Assembly: GCF_018881635.1 (NCBI RefSeq)
Contig: NZ_JACVPY010000002.1
Coordinates: forward strand, 829,545-893,544
Length of the DNA: 64,000 bases
Reading direction: 5' to 3'
Source of the DNA: Polynucleobacter sp. UB-Piko-W3
GTDB lineage: Bacteria; Pseudomonadota; Gammaproteobacteria; Burkholderiales; Burkholderiaceae
The notes under the pieces were generated by a model that saw only the letters and a program-made list of their open reading frames with translations, was not told where the DNA came from and ran no database searches. This document shows, piece after piece, positions 9,108 through 16,599 of the stretch. The first letter of the stretch is position 1, and each line of letters starts with the position of its first letter. The position numbers were made by a program, and so were the translations under genes.

Positions 9108-9812
9108 TTAGGTTTGTGGCTGATTTGGATACAGATTCTTCGCGGCATCGCGAGAACCTTTAGGAGCGCTGCCTCCGGAGGAGACAAAACGATCCTCACT
9201 AATTGCTTTTCCAGCGCGGTAGAAAAACCGAATAAATTCGGGATGATTACCAAGACCGGATTCGTTTAATACCTTGCGCAATTCAGGCGTACCAAAGGTG
9301 TCTAAACCTTTTTTAGCCACAGATAAGTTTTCGTTGAGCTTATCGCCACCAAATTCTTTGTCTGATTTAGCTGCCTCACCCCATTCAACCCGAGCTTTTT
9401 GCAGAACTTCGGCTTGCTTGCCTCCAATTACCTTGGAACGCTCTGCGGCTAGGTCAGCTAACTTTTGCGCTTGTGCTTGGGATAGGTTCAATTCTTTAGC
9501 GACAGTCTTAATGGAATCCGTTACTTCCGGGTCAACAGTAGCCCCTTCCATAATCGTAAAATCCTCATACTTTTCAGGAGCAGTCTGCTTGGCTGCATCT
9601 TGACTCTTACCATCCTTGGCATCTTTACCATCAGGCGTTAAGGTGCTATCCGAACTGGTCTTCTGATCCGCAGTTTGCTGCTGATCCGAAGTAACCAAAG
9701 TACCCTCGGCTTGTTGCGCTACCGCTGGAGAACTAACTTCAGCAGTAGTTGGTGATGCACTCGCGCCTTCAGTGGTCGTTGCGGCGTCCGTCATCATTGT
9801 TTCGTTTGACAT
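9108..9812 (-). CDS. Capsid scaffolding protein
   Basis: 234 residues. Residues 1-75 are a low-complexity Ala/Thr/Ser/Gln/Asp region. Residues about 95-190 are strongly helical (LNLSQAQAQKLADLAAER and following), ending in a basic tail with P-KGSRDAAKNLYPN. Disordered acid-rich N-terminus plus helical core directly before the major capsid gene is the usual podoviral scaffold layout. The ORF overlaps the end of the Bbp19-like gene by 44 bases; in-frame ATGs at residues 6 and 7 would shorten the overlap only slightly. Confidence 0.75.
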   Translation of the reverse strand: MSNETMMTDAATTTEGASASPTTAEVSSPAVAQQAEGTLVTSDQQQTADQKTSSDSTLTPDGKDAKDGKSQDAAKQTAPEKYEDFTIMEGATVDPEVTDSIKTVAKELNLSQAQAQKLADLAAERSKVIGGKQAEVLQKARVEWGEAAKSDKEFGGDKLNENLSVAKKGLDTFGTPELRKVLNESGLGNHPEFIRFFYRAGKAISEDRFVSSGGSAPKGSRDAAKNLYPNQPQT

Positions 9813-10113
9813 CTGTTTGCTCCTTTAGCATTAACGCGTACTGATCGGGTGCATGTTCATTAATCTGTGCCATAAGCATCAGCCCAACATTTCTTTGCCC
9901 TTCCCTAAAGAAGGTTTCTGAGTTGCCGGTAAATGAACTGCGATACACGCCAGTCCGCTCAAGTAGTCGCCACACAATGCGTCGACCTCTTTTGCTGCCC
10001 ATAAGCCATTTAAAATCTTCTTGCTCGGTCTGAAGAGTCAGTTTTCTGACTTCGTCAGTTTCGGCTTTCGCCTTTTCCTGACCCCTTAGATCGAGCGGAT
10101 CGCTATAACTCAT
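9769..10113 (-). CDS. Bbp19-like phage protein
   Basis: 114 residues. The core DFKWLMGSKRGRRIVWRLLE, then TGVYRSSFTGNSE and FREGQRNVGL, is the characteristic block of the BPP-1 Bbp19 family, a small conserved protein encoded between portal and scaffold. Biochemical function is unknown to me. The C-terminal codons overlap the scaffold gene. Confidence 0.75.
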   Translation of the reverse strand: MSYSDPLDLRGQEKAKAETDEVRKLTLQTEQEDFKWLMGSKRGRRIVWRLLERTGVYRSSFTGNSETFFREGQRNVGLMLMAQINEHAPDQYALMLKEQTDVKRNNDDGRRNDH

Positions 10114-10150
10114 GATGCAAATTTATCTCTGTACATGTTAGGTACGCGCA

Positions 10151-10474
10151 CTACTCGCCGTACAACATCGTGGCTGCATCTTCTTTTGCACTGGTATTAC
10201 CCGGTGCATCAATTTGCATATCGGTAATTTGCAGTTCAAGATAGACTTCCTTTTCTGCACTCTCGCCACCCTCTTCCAAATCGGCTTCTTCGGTTACACG
10301 AGTTGCTACTGCCATGGCATGAATCATCATCTTTGTTCCAGCCGGTGGAGGTGTACTAATTCCAAGAGCTGCTGATTGATTGGGGTTTAGCCGAATACAA
10401 AGACCGTAGCCATAAGGATTGTCTTCATAACTCTCAGGCGCCTCATCGGCAATTGCCATGTTTACTAATGCCAT
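10151..10474 (-). CDS. Probable capsid staple/decoration-type protein
   Basis: 107 residues: a NPYGYGLCIRLN motif, PPPAGTKMMIHAMAVATRV, and an acidic EEGGE patch followed by a VYLELQITDMQID strand. This resembles a family I associate with the small epsilon15 gp10-type staple protein and its homologues in BcepC6B-like phages. The stop/start junction with the portal gene overlaps by one base, so it is translationally coupled to the portal. Family recognition is moderate and the role is inferred. Confidence 0.6.
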   Translation of the reverse strand: MALVNMAIADEAPESYEDNPYGYGLCIRLNPNQSAALGISTPPPAGTKMMIHAMAVATRVTEEADLEEGGESAEKEVYLELQITDMQIDAPGNTSAKEDAATMLYGE

Positions 10475-12195
10475 TATTTAATCTCCGTTGCGGATGGTGA
10501 GTTGTAGCCGGAGAACATGTTCATCACGTCAGTGAGTCCATTTTGTCCGGAGGTATCTGCTTGTGAGAGCGTTTGAGCGGTTTGAGCGCCTTGTGCCATC
10601 TGTTGTTGTTGCTGTGCATCTTGTTGCGCTTTAGCACGTTGTTGCCGAATTGCTGCAACATCTTCATCTGACTTAATTAGTGACGGATCAACGCCTAGTA
10701 CATCGGAATAGATGTCTGCCCACTTGTCAGCATTAAATTTGTCAAGCACTTCAGGCTTGTACTGCGCAACAGCCCCTAAGTTGCCCATGAATCGGTCAAT
10801 ACCATTGGTCGATACTGCCTTTTGAGCTTGTGCCAGCATGGATACGAACTCCACATCAAGGCTCATGCCCTGTAACTCTTCAGGAGGTGGAGGCACAATC
10901 CCAGCATCGAGCATGCGATTGAACGTCATTTCAATGAGTGGGTCTAGCAATTCATTTTGAAGACGCTCAATCACCGTACCGAGCATCAAGAGCTTCTCTT
11001 CATGACGTTCTGCCACTTCAGTTGCCGTCATGCGGGTATCGGTTTGGTTTGCCAGCATCAAGAACAAGTCAGCGTAGAAGGTTTTCTCAATACGACCACG
11101 ACAATCCTGAATATCCATTAGCAAATGCGAAAGATCGATGTTGACTTCAAACGCAGTTTGGATTCCTTGAGTGCTGCCAGTGGAATCTACAAATGAAATA
11201 CCCCCCGGCAAGGTTTCAATATCGCGATTTTTCATCGAAGTTGGTACTTGCAATGGCGGCTTTGTCTTGTAATCGATGCCTTGTGCTTTACGCAGCTGCT
11301 CATGCTGGAGCTGTTTAATATCGCCTAGTGCTTCCATGCCCGGACTATTACCGTAGATGTCACCACCACTAGTTGTCCAGCGTGGGCACAATGCTGGGAA
11401 GACTTTAAAGCCTGACTCACGTAAGTACTGGTTCTTTTCACCATTGAGTTCAAAGTAGCATGACGAATACGGCATGTTCTTATCGTCTTTTTTAGTGACA
11501 TCGCGATCAATACGAGGTTCAATCGCATGCACAATGGTCACCCATTGATCAAGGCTACCTCTGTCATGCATATTCTTGACAGTAGAGCTGACGTTATTAA
11601 TACCAAACTCACCAACGACTTCGGCTACCGTCTTTTGAAATTCACGATATAGAGTATTAACCTGACCACGATAGTCTGTGGCAATGGCAAACTCACCAGT
11701 AGTCAGTGGGTAGTGTCGAATAACATCGTTGTAATCGTCCATTACCACGCTGGCGCTAGTACCAAAAGCACCTAGCTCTTCATACATGTGATGCAATGCC
11801 CGATAAGTGTTGCCTTTAGAAAAGACTTCGAGCATCAAGCGCGTGACTTCATTGAGCCAAACTTTGACTGCATGATTTTTCATCAAGTCTTTGTCAGCAA
11901 TCCCCAATCTAAACCAAGGACGTGCTGGGCTGGTCATGCCAGCCATCATTCCCGCTGCTAGAACGCGTAGCGCTCTTGTGCCAGTGGAATCATAAATATT
12001 GTTGTGACGGCGATAGCCTTTATCGCGGTCTTGAATAAAGAATCGACCACTACGTGGCAACAAGTAGTCGCTGATTTCTTTCCAGTGCGTTACCCATGAG
12101 GCACGCTCAGATTTAAGCGCACCCCAGCGGGTGTAGAGCTTATCGCGATGGTCAGACAGTTTATTGGACTGTCCGTCGCCGTTATATTCGCTCAT
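10474..12195 (-). CDS. Portal (head-to-tail connecting) protein
   Basis: 573 residues, matching the head-to-tail connector family of T7- and epsilon15-like podoviruses. The N-terminus has WKEISDYLLPRSGRF and the NNIYDSTGTRALRVLAAGMMAGMTSPARPWF block, followed by VLAEVVGEFG-like and long helical segments, with a Gln-rich tail (about residues 520-545). It forms the dodecameric DNA gate at one capsid vertex and docks the terminase. It follows a 91-residue gene by 3 bases and is coupled to the staple-like gene downstream. Confidence 0.92.
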   Translation of the reverse strand: MSEYNGDGQSNKLSDHRDKLYTRWGALKSERASWVTHWKEISDYLLPRSGRFFIQDRDKGYRRHNNIYDSTGTRALRVLAAGMMAGMTSPARPWFRLGIADKDLMKNHAVKVWLNEVTRLMLEVFSKGNTYRALHHMYEELGAFGTSASVVMDDYNDVIRHYPLTTGEFAIATDYRGQVNTLYREFQKTVAEVVGEFGINNVSSTVKNMHDRGSLDQWVTIVHAIEPRIDRDVTKKDDKNMPYSSCYFELNGEKNQYLRESGFKVFPALCPRWTTSGGDIYGNSPGMEALGDIKQLQHEQLRKAQGIDYKTKPPLQVPTSMKNRDIETLPGGISFVDSTGSTQGIQTAFEVNIDLSHLLMDIQDCRGRIEKTFYADLFLMLANQTDTRMTATEVAERHEEKLLMLGTVIERLQNELLDPLIEMTFNRMLDAGIVPPPPEELQGMSLDVEFVSMLAQAQKAVSTNGIDRFMGNLGAVAQYKPEVLDKFNADKWADIYSDVLGVDPSLIKSDEDVAAIRQQRAKAQQDAQQQQQMAQGAQTAQTLSQADTSGQNGLTDVMNMFSGYNSPSATEIK

Positions 12196-12198
12196 AAG

Positions 12199-12474
12199 TT
12201 ACTCATCCCTTCCCAATGCTCCCGGCAATGCTTTGCCTTCTGACTTCTTTTTAGTTTCCGGATTAGCATTGCCAGCATTTACATCGGCTGCTGCATTGTC
12301 AGCAGCGATTTGCTCCGGTGTTCGGTTATCTACAGGGTCAGCCACTGAGTTATCAGTAGTTGCATTGTCAGTAGCTTGCTTTTGTTGACCATCTTCACCA
12401 GTGACTGTGTTCACTACATCAGCGACTGCACTCATGATGCTGCCAACAAATCCACCACCGCTAGAGCCACCCAT
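12199..12474 (-). CDS. Small Gly/Asn/Asp-rich phage protein
   Basis: 91 residues. It opens with a Gly/Ser-rich MGGSSGGGFVGSIMSAV segment and continues as a low-complexity Asp/Asn/Ala region ending Lys/Glu-rich. It is likely disordered. It lies in an unbroken run with the portal (3 bases away) and the next upstream gene (2 bases away), so it is co-translated with packaging genes. I do not recognise a function. Confidence 0.6.
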   Translation of the reverse strand: MGGSSGGGFVGSIMSAVADVVNTVTGEDGQQKQATDNATTDNSVADPVDNRTPEQIAADNAAADVNAGNANPETKKKSEGKALPGALGRDE

Positions 12475-12476
12475 GA

Positions 12477-12788
12477 TTAACCACCAAGCAAGGTGTTCTT
12501 GCCTAAGTTCAATGTAGATGGATCAATACCGCTAGTGCCAGTGAGCATCGTTCCGGATTCACCACCCCGAGCAGACGCAGCATTGCTAGACATCATTGCT
12601 ACAGTGTCAGGCTGCTTAGCGTTAGCTTTGTTAATTTCTTGCTCTTGCATTGCTGCGGTCTTATCAGCATTAGCTTTGGATTGTTGCAATGCTTGCTGCT
12701 GTGCAGCTTTTGCATCTTGACCATTTTGATAAGTTGTATATGCGGTTGCAACGGATGCAACGGCAACAACGGCTGCGGAAACTCCCAT
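12477..12788 (-). CDS. Small Ala/Gln-rich phage protein with hydrophobic N-terminus
   Basis: 103 residues. Residues 1-18 (MGVSAAVVAVASVATAYT) are hydrophobic; residues 19-60 are Gln/Ala/Lys-rich and probably coiled. The composition resembles N-termini of virion core proteins, and genes of this kind often accompany the portal in related phages. It could be a minor virion component; that is inference. The start lies 1 base after the upstream fusion gene's stop. Confidence 0.6.
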   Translation of the reverse strand: MGVSAAVVAVASVATAYTTYQNGQDAKAAQQQALQQSKANADKTAAMQEQEINKANAKQPDTVAMMSSNAASARGGESGTMLTGTSGIDPSTLNLGKNTLLGG

Positions 12789-12789
12789 G

Positions 12790-13809
12790 TTATAGCTCCT
12801 TTGAATACATAATGTCTTGAACGGAATACTTTAGGCGCGGCATAATTTTGTCGAGCGATGTGCCTTCTTTTGCATGCCATAACATCAGTCGCGCTCCTCT
12901 TTCTTTAGCTGCCTTTTCGGTTTGTCGTATCAACTTCAAACCGATCGGGGTATTGCGATAATCTTTATGCAAGAACAGCAAATCGTTATGTGCATACATA
13001 AGGTCTGCATAGTGCAGATGGTTGCCCACAATGTTGAGTGAGTAGCCCACCATTTGCCCATGCTCATAAGCAGCAAGGATCAAGAGCATATTTGCTTTCT
13101 CCATCGCCAAATACCTTGGGGTATCCGGTTTGAGAATCATGATTCCCTTATTCTTTGCTACTTCATGCCAGTGTTGCTCTAACAACTCGCCGACATCCTT
13201 AAGACCAGCTTCATAAGAAATCTCATGGATGCCATGCAATGGTTCAAATGTAGCTTTGGAAGATTGAGGTACGCGCACTGCATCGATGATGATGTGGACT
13301 CTTCCAGCGTTGCTGTGATTGACTACGCTATGAGGTTTGTGATGATTGAACCACCACAGATCACCGGGTTGCATATGTACTTGTTCGCCACCACAAGTGA
13401 AGATGTTTCCCTGTTGCGAGCTGAGCACCACATGAAAGCGTTCAAAGTGCTGGGCATACGCACCTTCATCAATGTGCTCATCAATGGAGCCACCGGCTGC
13501 AAGCTCAACAACCATCACTCGACCTAGCTCTTCAATACCCATCTCTAACAAAGTGGGCTTAAGGAGTTGTTGCACTTGTGGCATCAACTCTTCAATGTAG
13601 GGATAGTCGTATGACCCTAAGTCTTCTTGCACATCGTGTTGTGAAAAGGTTTTAGAGCCACGCAAGATGATGCATTTAGTGTCATGGTGAGCACTACCCT
13701 CGTAATCTTGACGAATGGTGATCTCATCCCACAGGCTAGGTTTGGTAGCTATCTTGTCTAGCAATGGCTGCACATTTAAGCCTTGCGCGATTCTCTTTAA
13801 GTTCTCCAT
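12790..13809 (-). CDS. Asp/Asn beta-hydroxylase-type oxygenase fused to GNAT acetyltransferase
   Basis: 339 residues with two enzyme domains. Residues about 30-180 have the double-stranded beta-helix of aspartyl/asparaginyl beta-hydroxylase-type 2-oxoglutarate/Fe(II) oxygenases: H112-x-D114 in SIDEHIDEG, a distal His at 157 or 160 in FNHHKPHSVVN, and R170 in GRVHIIID placed to bind 2-oxoglutarate. Residues about 220-339 look like a GNAT N-acetyltransferase: a yeqGQMVGYSLNI strand pair, then LLFLHKDYRNTPIGLKLI as the acetyl-CoA loop and helix, and a C-terminal strand-helix. It lies between terminase (13-base overlap) and the portal run, so it is made with late genes. The substrate is unknown; modification of virion, host or packaging proteins are all possible. 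Confidence 0.8.
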   Translation of the reverse strand: MENLKRIAQGLNVQPLLDKIATKPSLWDEITIRQDYEGSAHHDTKCIILRGSKTFSQHDVQEDLGSYDYPYIEELMPQVQQLLKPTLLEMGIEELGRVMVVELAAGGSIDEHIDEGAYAQHFERFHVVLSSQQGNIFTCGGEQVHMQPGDLWWFNHHKPHSVVNHSNAGRVHIIIDAVRVPQSSKATFEPLHGIHEISYEAGLKDVGELLEQHWHEVAKNKGIMILKPDTPRYLAMEKANMLLILAAYEHGQMVGYSLNIVGNHLHYADLMYAHNDLLFLHKDYRNTPIGLKLIRQTEKAAKERGARLMLWHAKEGTSLDKIMPRLKYSVQDIMYSKEL

Positions 13810-15146
13810 GTCATTTCCTTAGTGTTAAATGGGTCGTACTCACGCTCTTTTTGAAATTGCTTGCGGTACATGTCGATTTCTGCCTTCTTGGCTATCGGCT
13901 GAGCAAAGGTCAAAGCCAATGCGTCGCCTAAGTCGGGGGATGGCAATCCCCTTTTTTTGATGTCATCTTTAGGTTCAAGCTGCTTGCGACCAGCGCTGTC
14001 ATACCAAAAGATGGGAGCAGCTAAGTCTTGCTTAAGGTCAACAAGATTGGGTATCGAGGCTCCGGTCTTAAGCCAGTCAGCCATCAAGAACCACATCTCT
14101 GCTCGCTTGTTCAGGTATCCCGGATCAAGGGATTTGCCACCAAAGTGAATCTCAATCACGTCATAGCCAAGCTGGCGTAGTCTGTCGATGACACCCGATC
14201 CATTACCAGCATCAATAAACACTGCATCGGGTTTCCAACTCTCAATCTTGGCAGCCACTCGACTGGCTAAGTCCATGTTGTCTAATCCCCGATAGACCTC
14301 AGGTTGCAATGCAGCCATACCTTGACGTGGAAAGATAACGCTGCGGTCATCACCAAAGCGTGCTGGGTCAACACCGAGCACTTTGGCTGCATAGTCCATC
14401 TCGTTTGGTTTATAGATACGCTGAGCTGCACTCTCCACATCCGATAGTGAGATCAGCTGGTCATCACCAGCAGCAGAGAAGTCACACAGATACTCGCGTG
14501 AGAATGAGGTTTCACTCATATCTCGGCGTAAGCGCTCTACTTCATCGGCATCAATGGAGTGAGTGTCATAAACGGTGTATTTAGCGCTGTGCCAGTCCGG
14601 TGTGTTCTGCGCTTTAAAGTACAGCTCTGAGAATAAGTTGACTCCTTGTGGCGTCCCAATGAACAAACACCACCCCTTGCGGTCTGATGTGGCTGGTTGA
14701 ATCACGTCATCCCACACTTCTTTACGAATCTGCGACACCTCGTCAATCACGCAGCCATCGAGCCGGACTCCGCGCATGGCTTCACCGTTATCTGCGCCAA
14801 AGACTCTGATCATTGCGCCATTGTTTTTAAACTTGACTGATAGTTCACTCTCATTGATGTCCACCATGGCAAGCTGACGCAATGGTTCAATACGTTGCTT
14901 TAACCTTTGCCAAGCAATTGCCTTAGCTTGCTTGAGAAAAGGTGCCACGTAAAAGAACATGCCAAGGTCTTTATCAAAGCGCATGGCATGATCAAGCAGC
15001 TCCATCAATGCCAACTCAGTCTTACCCGCTCGCCTGTGAAGAGCTAGAACAGTAAAACGTGCCATCTTGCGATGACATTCGCGTTGCCAATCTCTTGGAA
15101 AGTAATTAAACCCGCTGCGAACTGTCGCTGGTGTTGCTTTATTCAC
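13797..15146 (-). CDS. terL: Terminase large subunit
   Basis: About 449 residues. ATPase half: Walker A in LHRRAGKTELAL and Walker B in DGCVIDEVSQ, then the coupling motif FIGTPQG. Nuclease half: acidic triad in GVDPARFGDD, AVFIDAGNGSG and SPDLGDALAL. It cuts concatemeric phage DNA and pumps it through the portal. I chose the GTG at 15146 because it overlaps the small-subunit stop by 8 bases and has AGGGG six bases upstream; a longer GTG start at 15182 lacks a well-spaced ribosome site. Confidence 0.92.
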   Translation of the reverse strand: MNKATPATVRSGFNYFPRDWQRECHRKMARFTVLALHRRAGKTELALMELLDHAMRFDKDLGMFFYVAPFLKQAKAIAWQRLKQRIEPLRQLAMVDINESELSVKFKNNGAMIRVFGADNGEAMRGVRLDGCVIDEVSQIRKEVWDDVIQPATSDRKGWCLFIGTPQGVNLFSELYFKAQNTPDWHSAKYTVYDTHSIDADEVERLRRDMSETSFSREYLCDFSAAGDDQLISLSDVESAAQRIYKPNEMDYAAKVLGVDPARFGDDRSVIFPRQGMAALQPEVYRGLDNMDLASRVAAKIESWKPDAVFIDAGNGSGVIDRLRQLGYDVIEIHFGGKSLDPGYLNKRAEMWFLMADWLKTGASIPNLVDLKQDLAAPIFWYDSAGRKQLEPKDDIKKRGLPSPDLGDALALTFAQPIAKKAEIDMYRKQFQKEREYDPFNTKEMTWRT

Positions 15147-15495
15147 GTGGAACCCCTGTCGTGAAATGCACAACAATTCCACCTTCCATTTGATTCTTCA
15201 CTTCAGCTGGCAGTATCTTGGCAATCAAACCCATAAACGCAACAGGGTTCGTTGTCGCTTGACCTAACAAATAATCTTGACCACCAGCATCCTCTAGTGC
15301 ACCAAGAATCATTTCCTTAATCGCTTTGGTATTTTTATTGGGTATACCCGCTCTGCTGTTGCCCTTCTTTAGATTGGCTAATGATTTTTGTTTGCCACTG
15401 ACAACAGGCAATGCTGGTGTGGGTGACTCGAGATTGATCGTCACTGTCTCGAAAATCGGTTGGGCTTGTTGCGTTTTACTCTTGCTCATCATCAA
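15139..15495 (-). CDS. Probable terminase small subunit
   Basis: 118 residues: a disordered N-terminal 35 residues, a basic LKKGNSRAGIPNKNTKAIKEMI segment like DUF5681-type phage DNA-binding proteins, then GALEDAGGQDYLLGQA and FMGLIAKILPAEV helices. The size and the coupled position immediately before the large subunit suggest the DNA-recognition subunit. It overlaps the upstream HTH gene by 20 bases. Confidence 0.65.
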   Translation of the reverse strand: MMMSKSKTQQAQPIFETVTINLESPTPALPVVSGKQKSLANLKKGNSRAGIPNKNTKAIKEMILGALEDAGGQDYLLGQATTNPVAFMGLIAKILPAEVKNQMEGGIVVHFTTGVPRE

Positions 15496-15757
15496 TCCTC
15501 AATGTCTTGTATCCAAAGGGGGTTTGAGCGCGTCTTCGGTACTGGCAAACACCCGCAATCATGGAAAAGGACACGCTGAACATGGCAGCAAGCTGCCGAT
15601 ACGTTAAGTTGTGGTCTTCATGCAAGTCACGAATGCGATCGATTTGTTCATTACTCAACTTAGCGTTCTGATGGTCTTCACCAATCCGAATGCCACGCTC
15701 ATTGACCGCAAGAATCACGCGCTTTTGTTTGGGTTTAATTGGTTGTGACTCACTCAT
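15476..15757 (-). CDS. Small helix-turn-helix phage protein
   Basis: 93 residues with a basic N-terminus and a clear helix-turn-helix around residues 33-62 (LSNEQIDRIRDLHEDH, then LTYRQLAAMFSVSFSMIAGV), the pattern of site-specific DNA-binding domains of resolvase or homing-endonuclease type. It lies between rusA (4-base ATGA overlap) and the small terminase. It could regulate late genes or assist cos/pac recognition; neither is proven. Confidence 0.65.
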   Translation of the reverse strand: MSESQPIKPKQKRVILAVNERGIRIGEDHQNAKLSNEQIDRIRDLHEDHNLTYRQLAAMFSVSFSMIAGVCQYRRRAQTPFGYKTLRIDDEQE

Positions 15758-16140
15758 AGTGTTGTCTCTTTCTCAACGTAGTTGCCAATAAAAAGACTGG
15801 CGACAGCGGGAGTCTGCACCTCACTCCATTGCAAAGTGAGTTTGCGAATCCACTTGTCATCCATCCAAAAGCCACACTTGGTCAAAGCATCGCCAACAAC
15901 TTTCCAAGCGTTATCCAAATCACGTCGTCTTTTATCCGGTGGAAACAAAGTGCAAGTCACTTCTAATGGCGTGGCTAATTCAAGAGAACCACAATGGCGG
16001 TGAACAATCAGGGCAACAGACTTGTAGTACTCGCGAGCAATTGGCGTAAGGTAGTGATGACCTTGCCTTGTGTGCTTGTACATGTGATTGCCACTGGGTG
16101 GAAAAGGCAAAGTCAGGTTCACATTAATCATTGCACTCAT
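15754..16140 (-). CDS. rusA: RusA-family Holliday junction endodeoxyribonuclease
   Basis: 128 residues. The N-terminal LTLPFPPSGNHMYKH and the central FPPDKRRRDLDNAWKVVGDAL with a following Asp pair (WMDDKWI) are the RusA fold and its catalytic acids. It resolves branched DNA, usually to debranch replicating phage DNA before packaging. It is the last replication-type gene before the packaging genes on the leftward transcript. Length fits the family (about 120). Confidence 0.9.
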   Translation of the reverse strand: MSAMINVNLTLPFPPSGNHMYKHTRQGHHYLTPIAREYYKSVALIVHRHCGSLELATPLEVTCTLFPPDKRRRDLDNAWKVVGDALTKCGFWMDDKWIRKLTLQWSEVQTPAVASLFIGNYVEKETTL

Positions 16141-16142
16141 CC

Positions 16143-16335
16143 TTGTCCCATGCGATGTCCCGGCACTGTCCCTCTCTATAGAGAGGGGGACAGCGGGACA
16201 GTGACCGGTTCACAGTGTCTCGCTCGGTGCGGGACAGTAGAACGCCGTACTTATTGGGTTTGCGGGTAGTGTCCCGCTCTGTCCCGCTAGGGGTGAGACA
16301 CTCATTTTGGGTGCTGTCCCGCTCTAAGTGGGACA
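16143..16335. repeat. Array of TGTCCCGCT / AGCGGGACA nonamers in both orientations
   Basis: At least ten copies or near-copies of one nonamer fill this 195-base gap. Forward-type copies start near 16156, 16167, 16216, 16270, 16280 and 16315. Complement-type copies lie near 16184-16192, 16192-16200, 16228-16236 and 16327-16335. Pairs form inverted repeats such as 16167-16200. The block lies between the 87-residue gene and rusA, downstream of the primase-helicase gene. A 78-codon reading frame crosses it but encodes only repeated E-R-D-T-like residues, so I treat it as non-coding. Possible roles: replication origin iterons, a multi-site operator, or RNA stem-loops. Confidence 0.75.
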
Positions 16336-16599
16336 CTAAAAATGCTTTTGAAAGAACCATTTGATGTAACCCTCAAGCTGTTTAGTTGGAAAAGAACCCC
16401 CCTCACCTTGTTGCGTAAAAATCAGCACCCGATCCCTGTCCGAGGATTGAGACAGCACGTATTCACCTATCCGAATCCGGCTGCGATTAATTAAATGCTG
16501 TTGCGCTGGATGATGTGCCTTGCGTAATGCAAACGCACGCTCATCATCAAGTGCGTCTAATTCAGATTTTTTTGACATTGCGTTTTTTCCATTTCTCAT
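16336..16599 (-). CDS. Small phage protein, function unknown
   Basis: 87 residues, charged, with ALDDERAFALRKAHHPAQQH and RIRIGEYVLSQ segments. Its start overlaps the primase-helicase stop as ATGA (16596-16599), which supports this start and translational coupling. No domain recognised; co-expression with replication genes is the only clue. Confidence 0.6.
   Translation of the reverse strand: MRNGKNAMSKKSELDALDDERAFALRKAHHPAQQHLINRSRIRIGEYVLSQSSDRDRVLIFTQQGEGGSFPTKQLEGYIKWFFQKHF

Noticed and set aside
15147..15182. Longer GTG start for the terminase large subunit
   Set aside because: Would overlap the small subunit by 44 bases without a properly spaced ribosome site; GTG 15146 has AGGGG upstream.
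16124..16360. 78-codon minus-strand frame across the repeat array
   Set aside because: Its residues repeat as E-R-D-T/S blocks that simply follow the DNA nonamer, it overlaps both neighbours, and it has no ribosome site.
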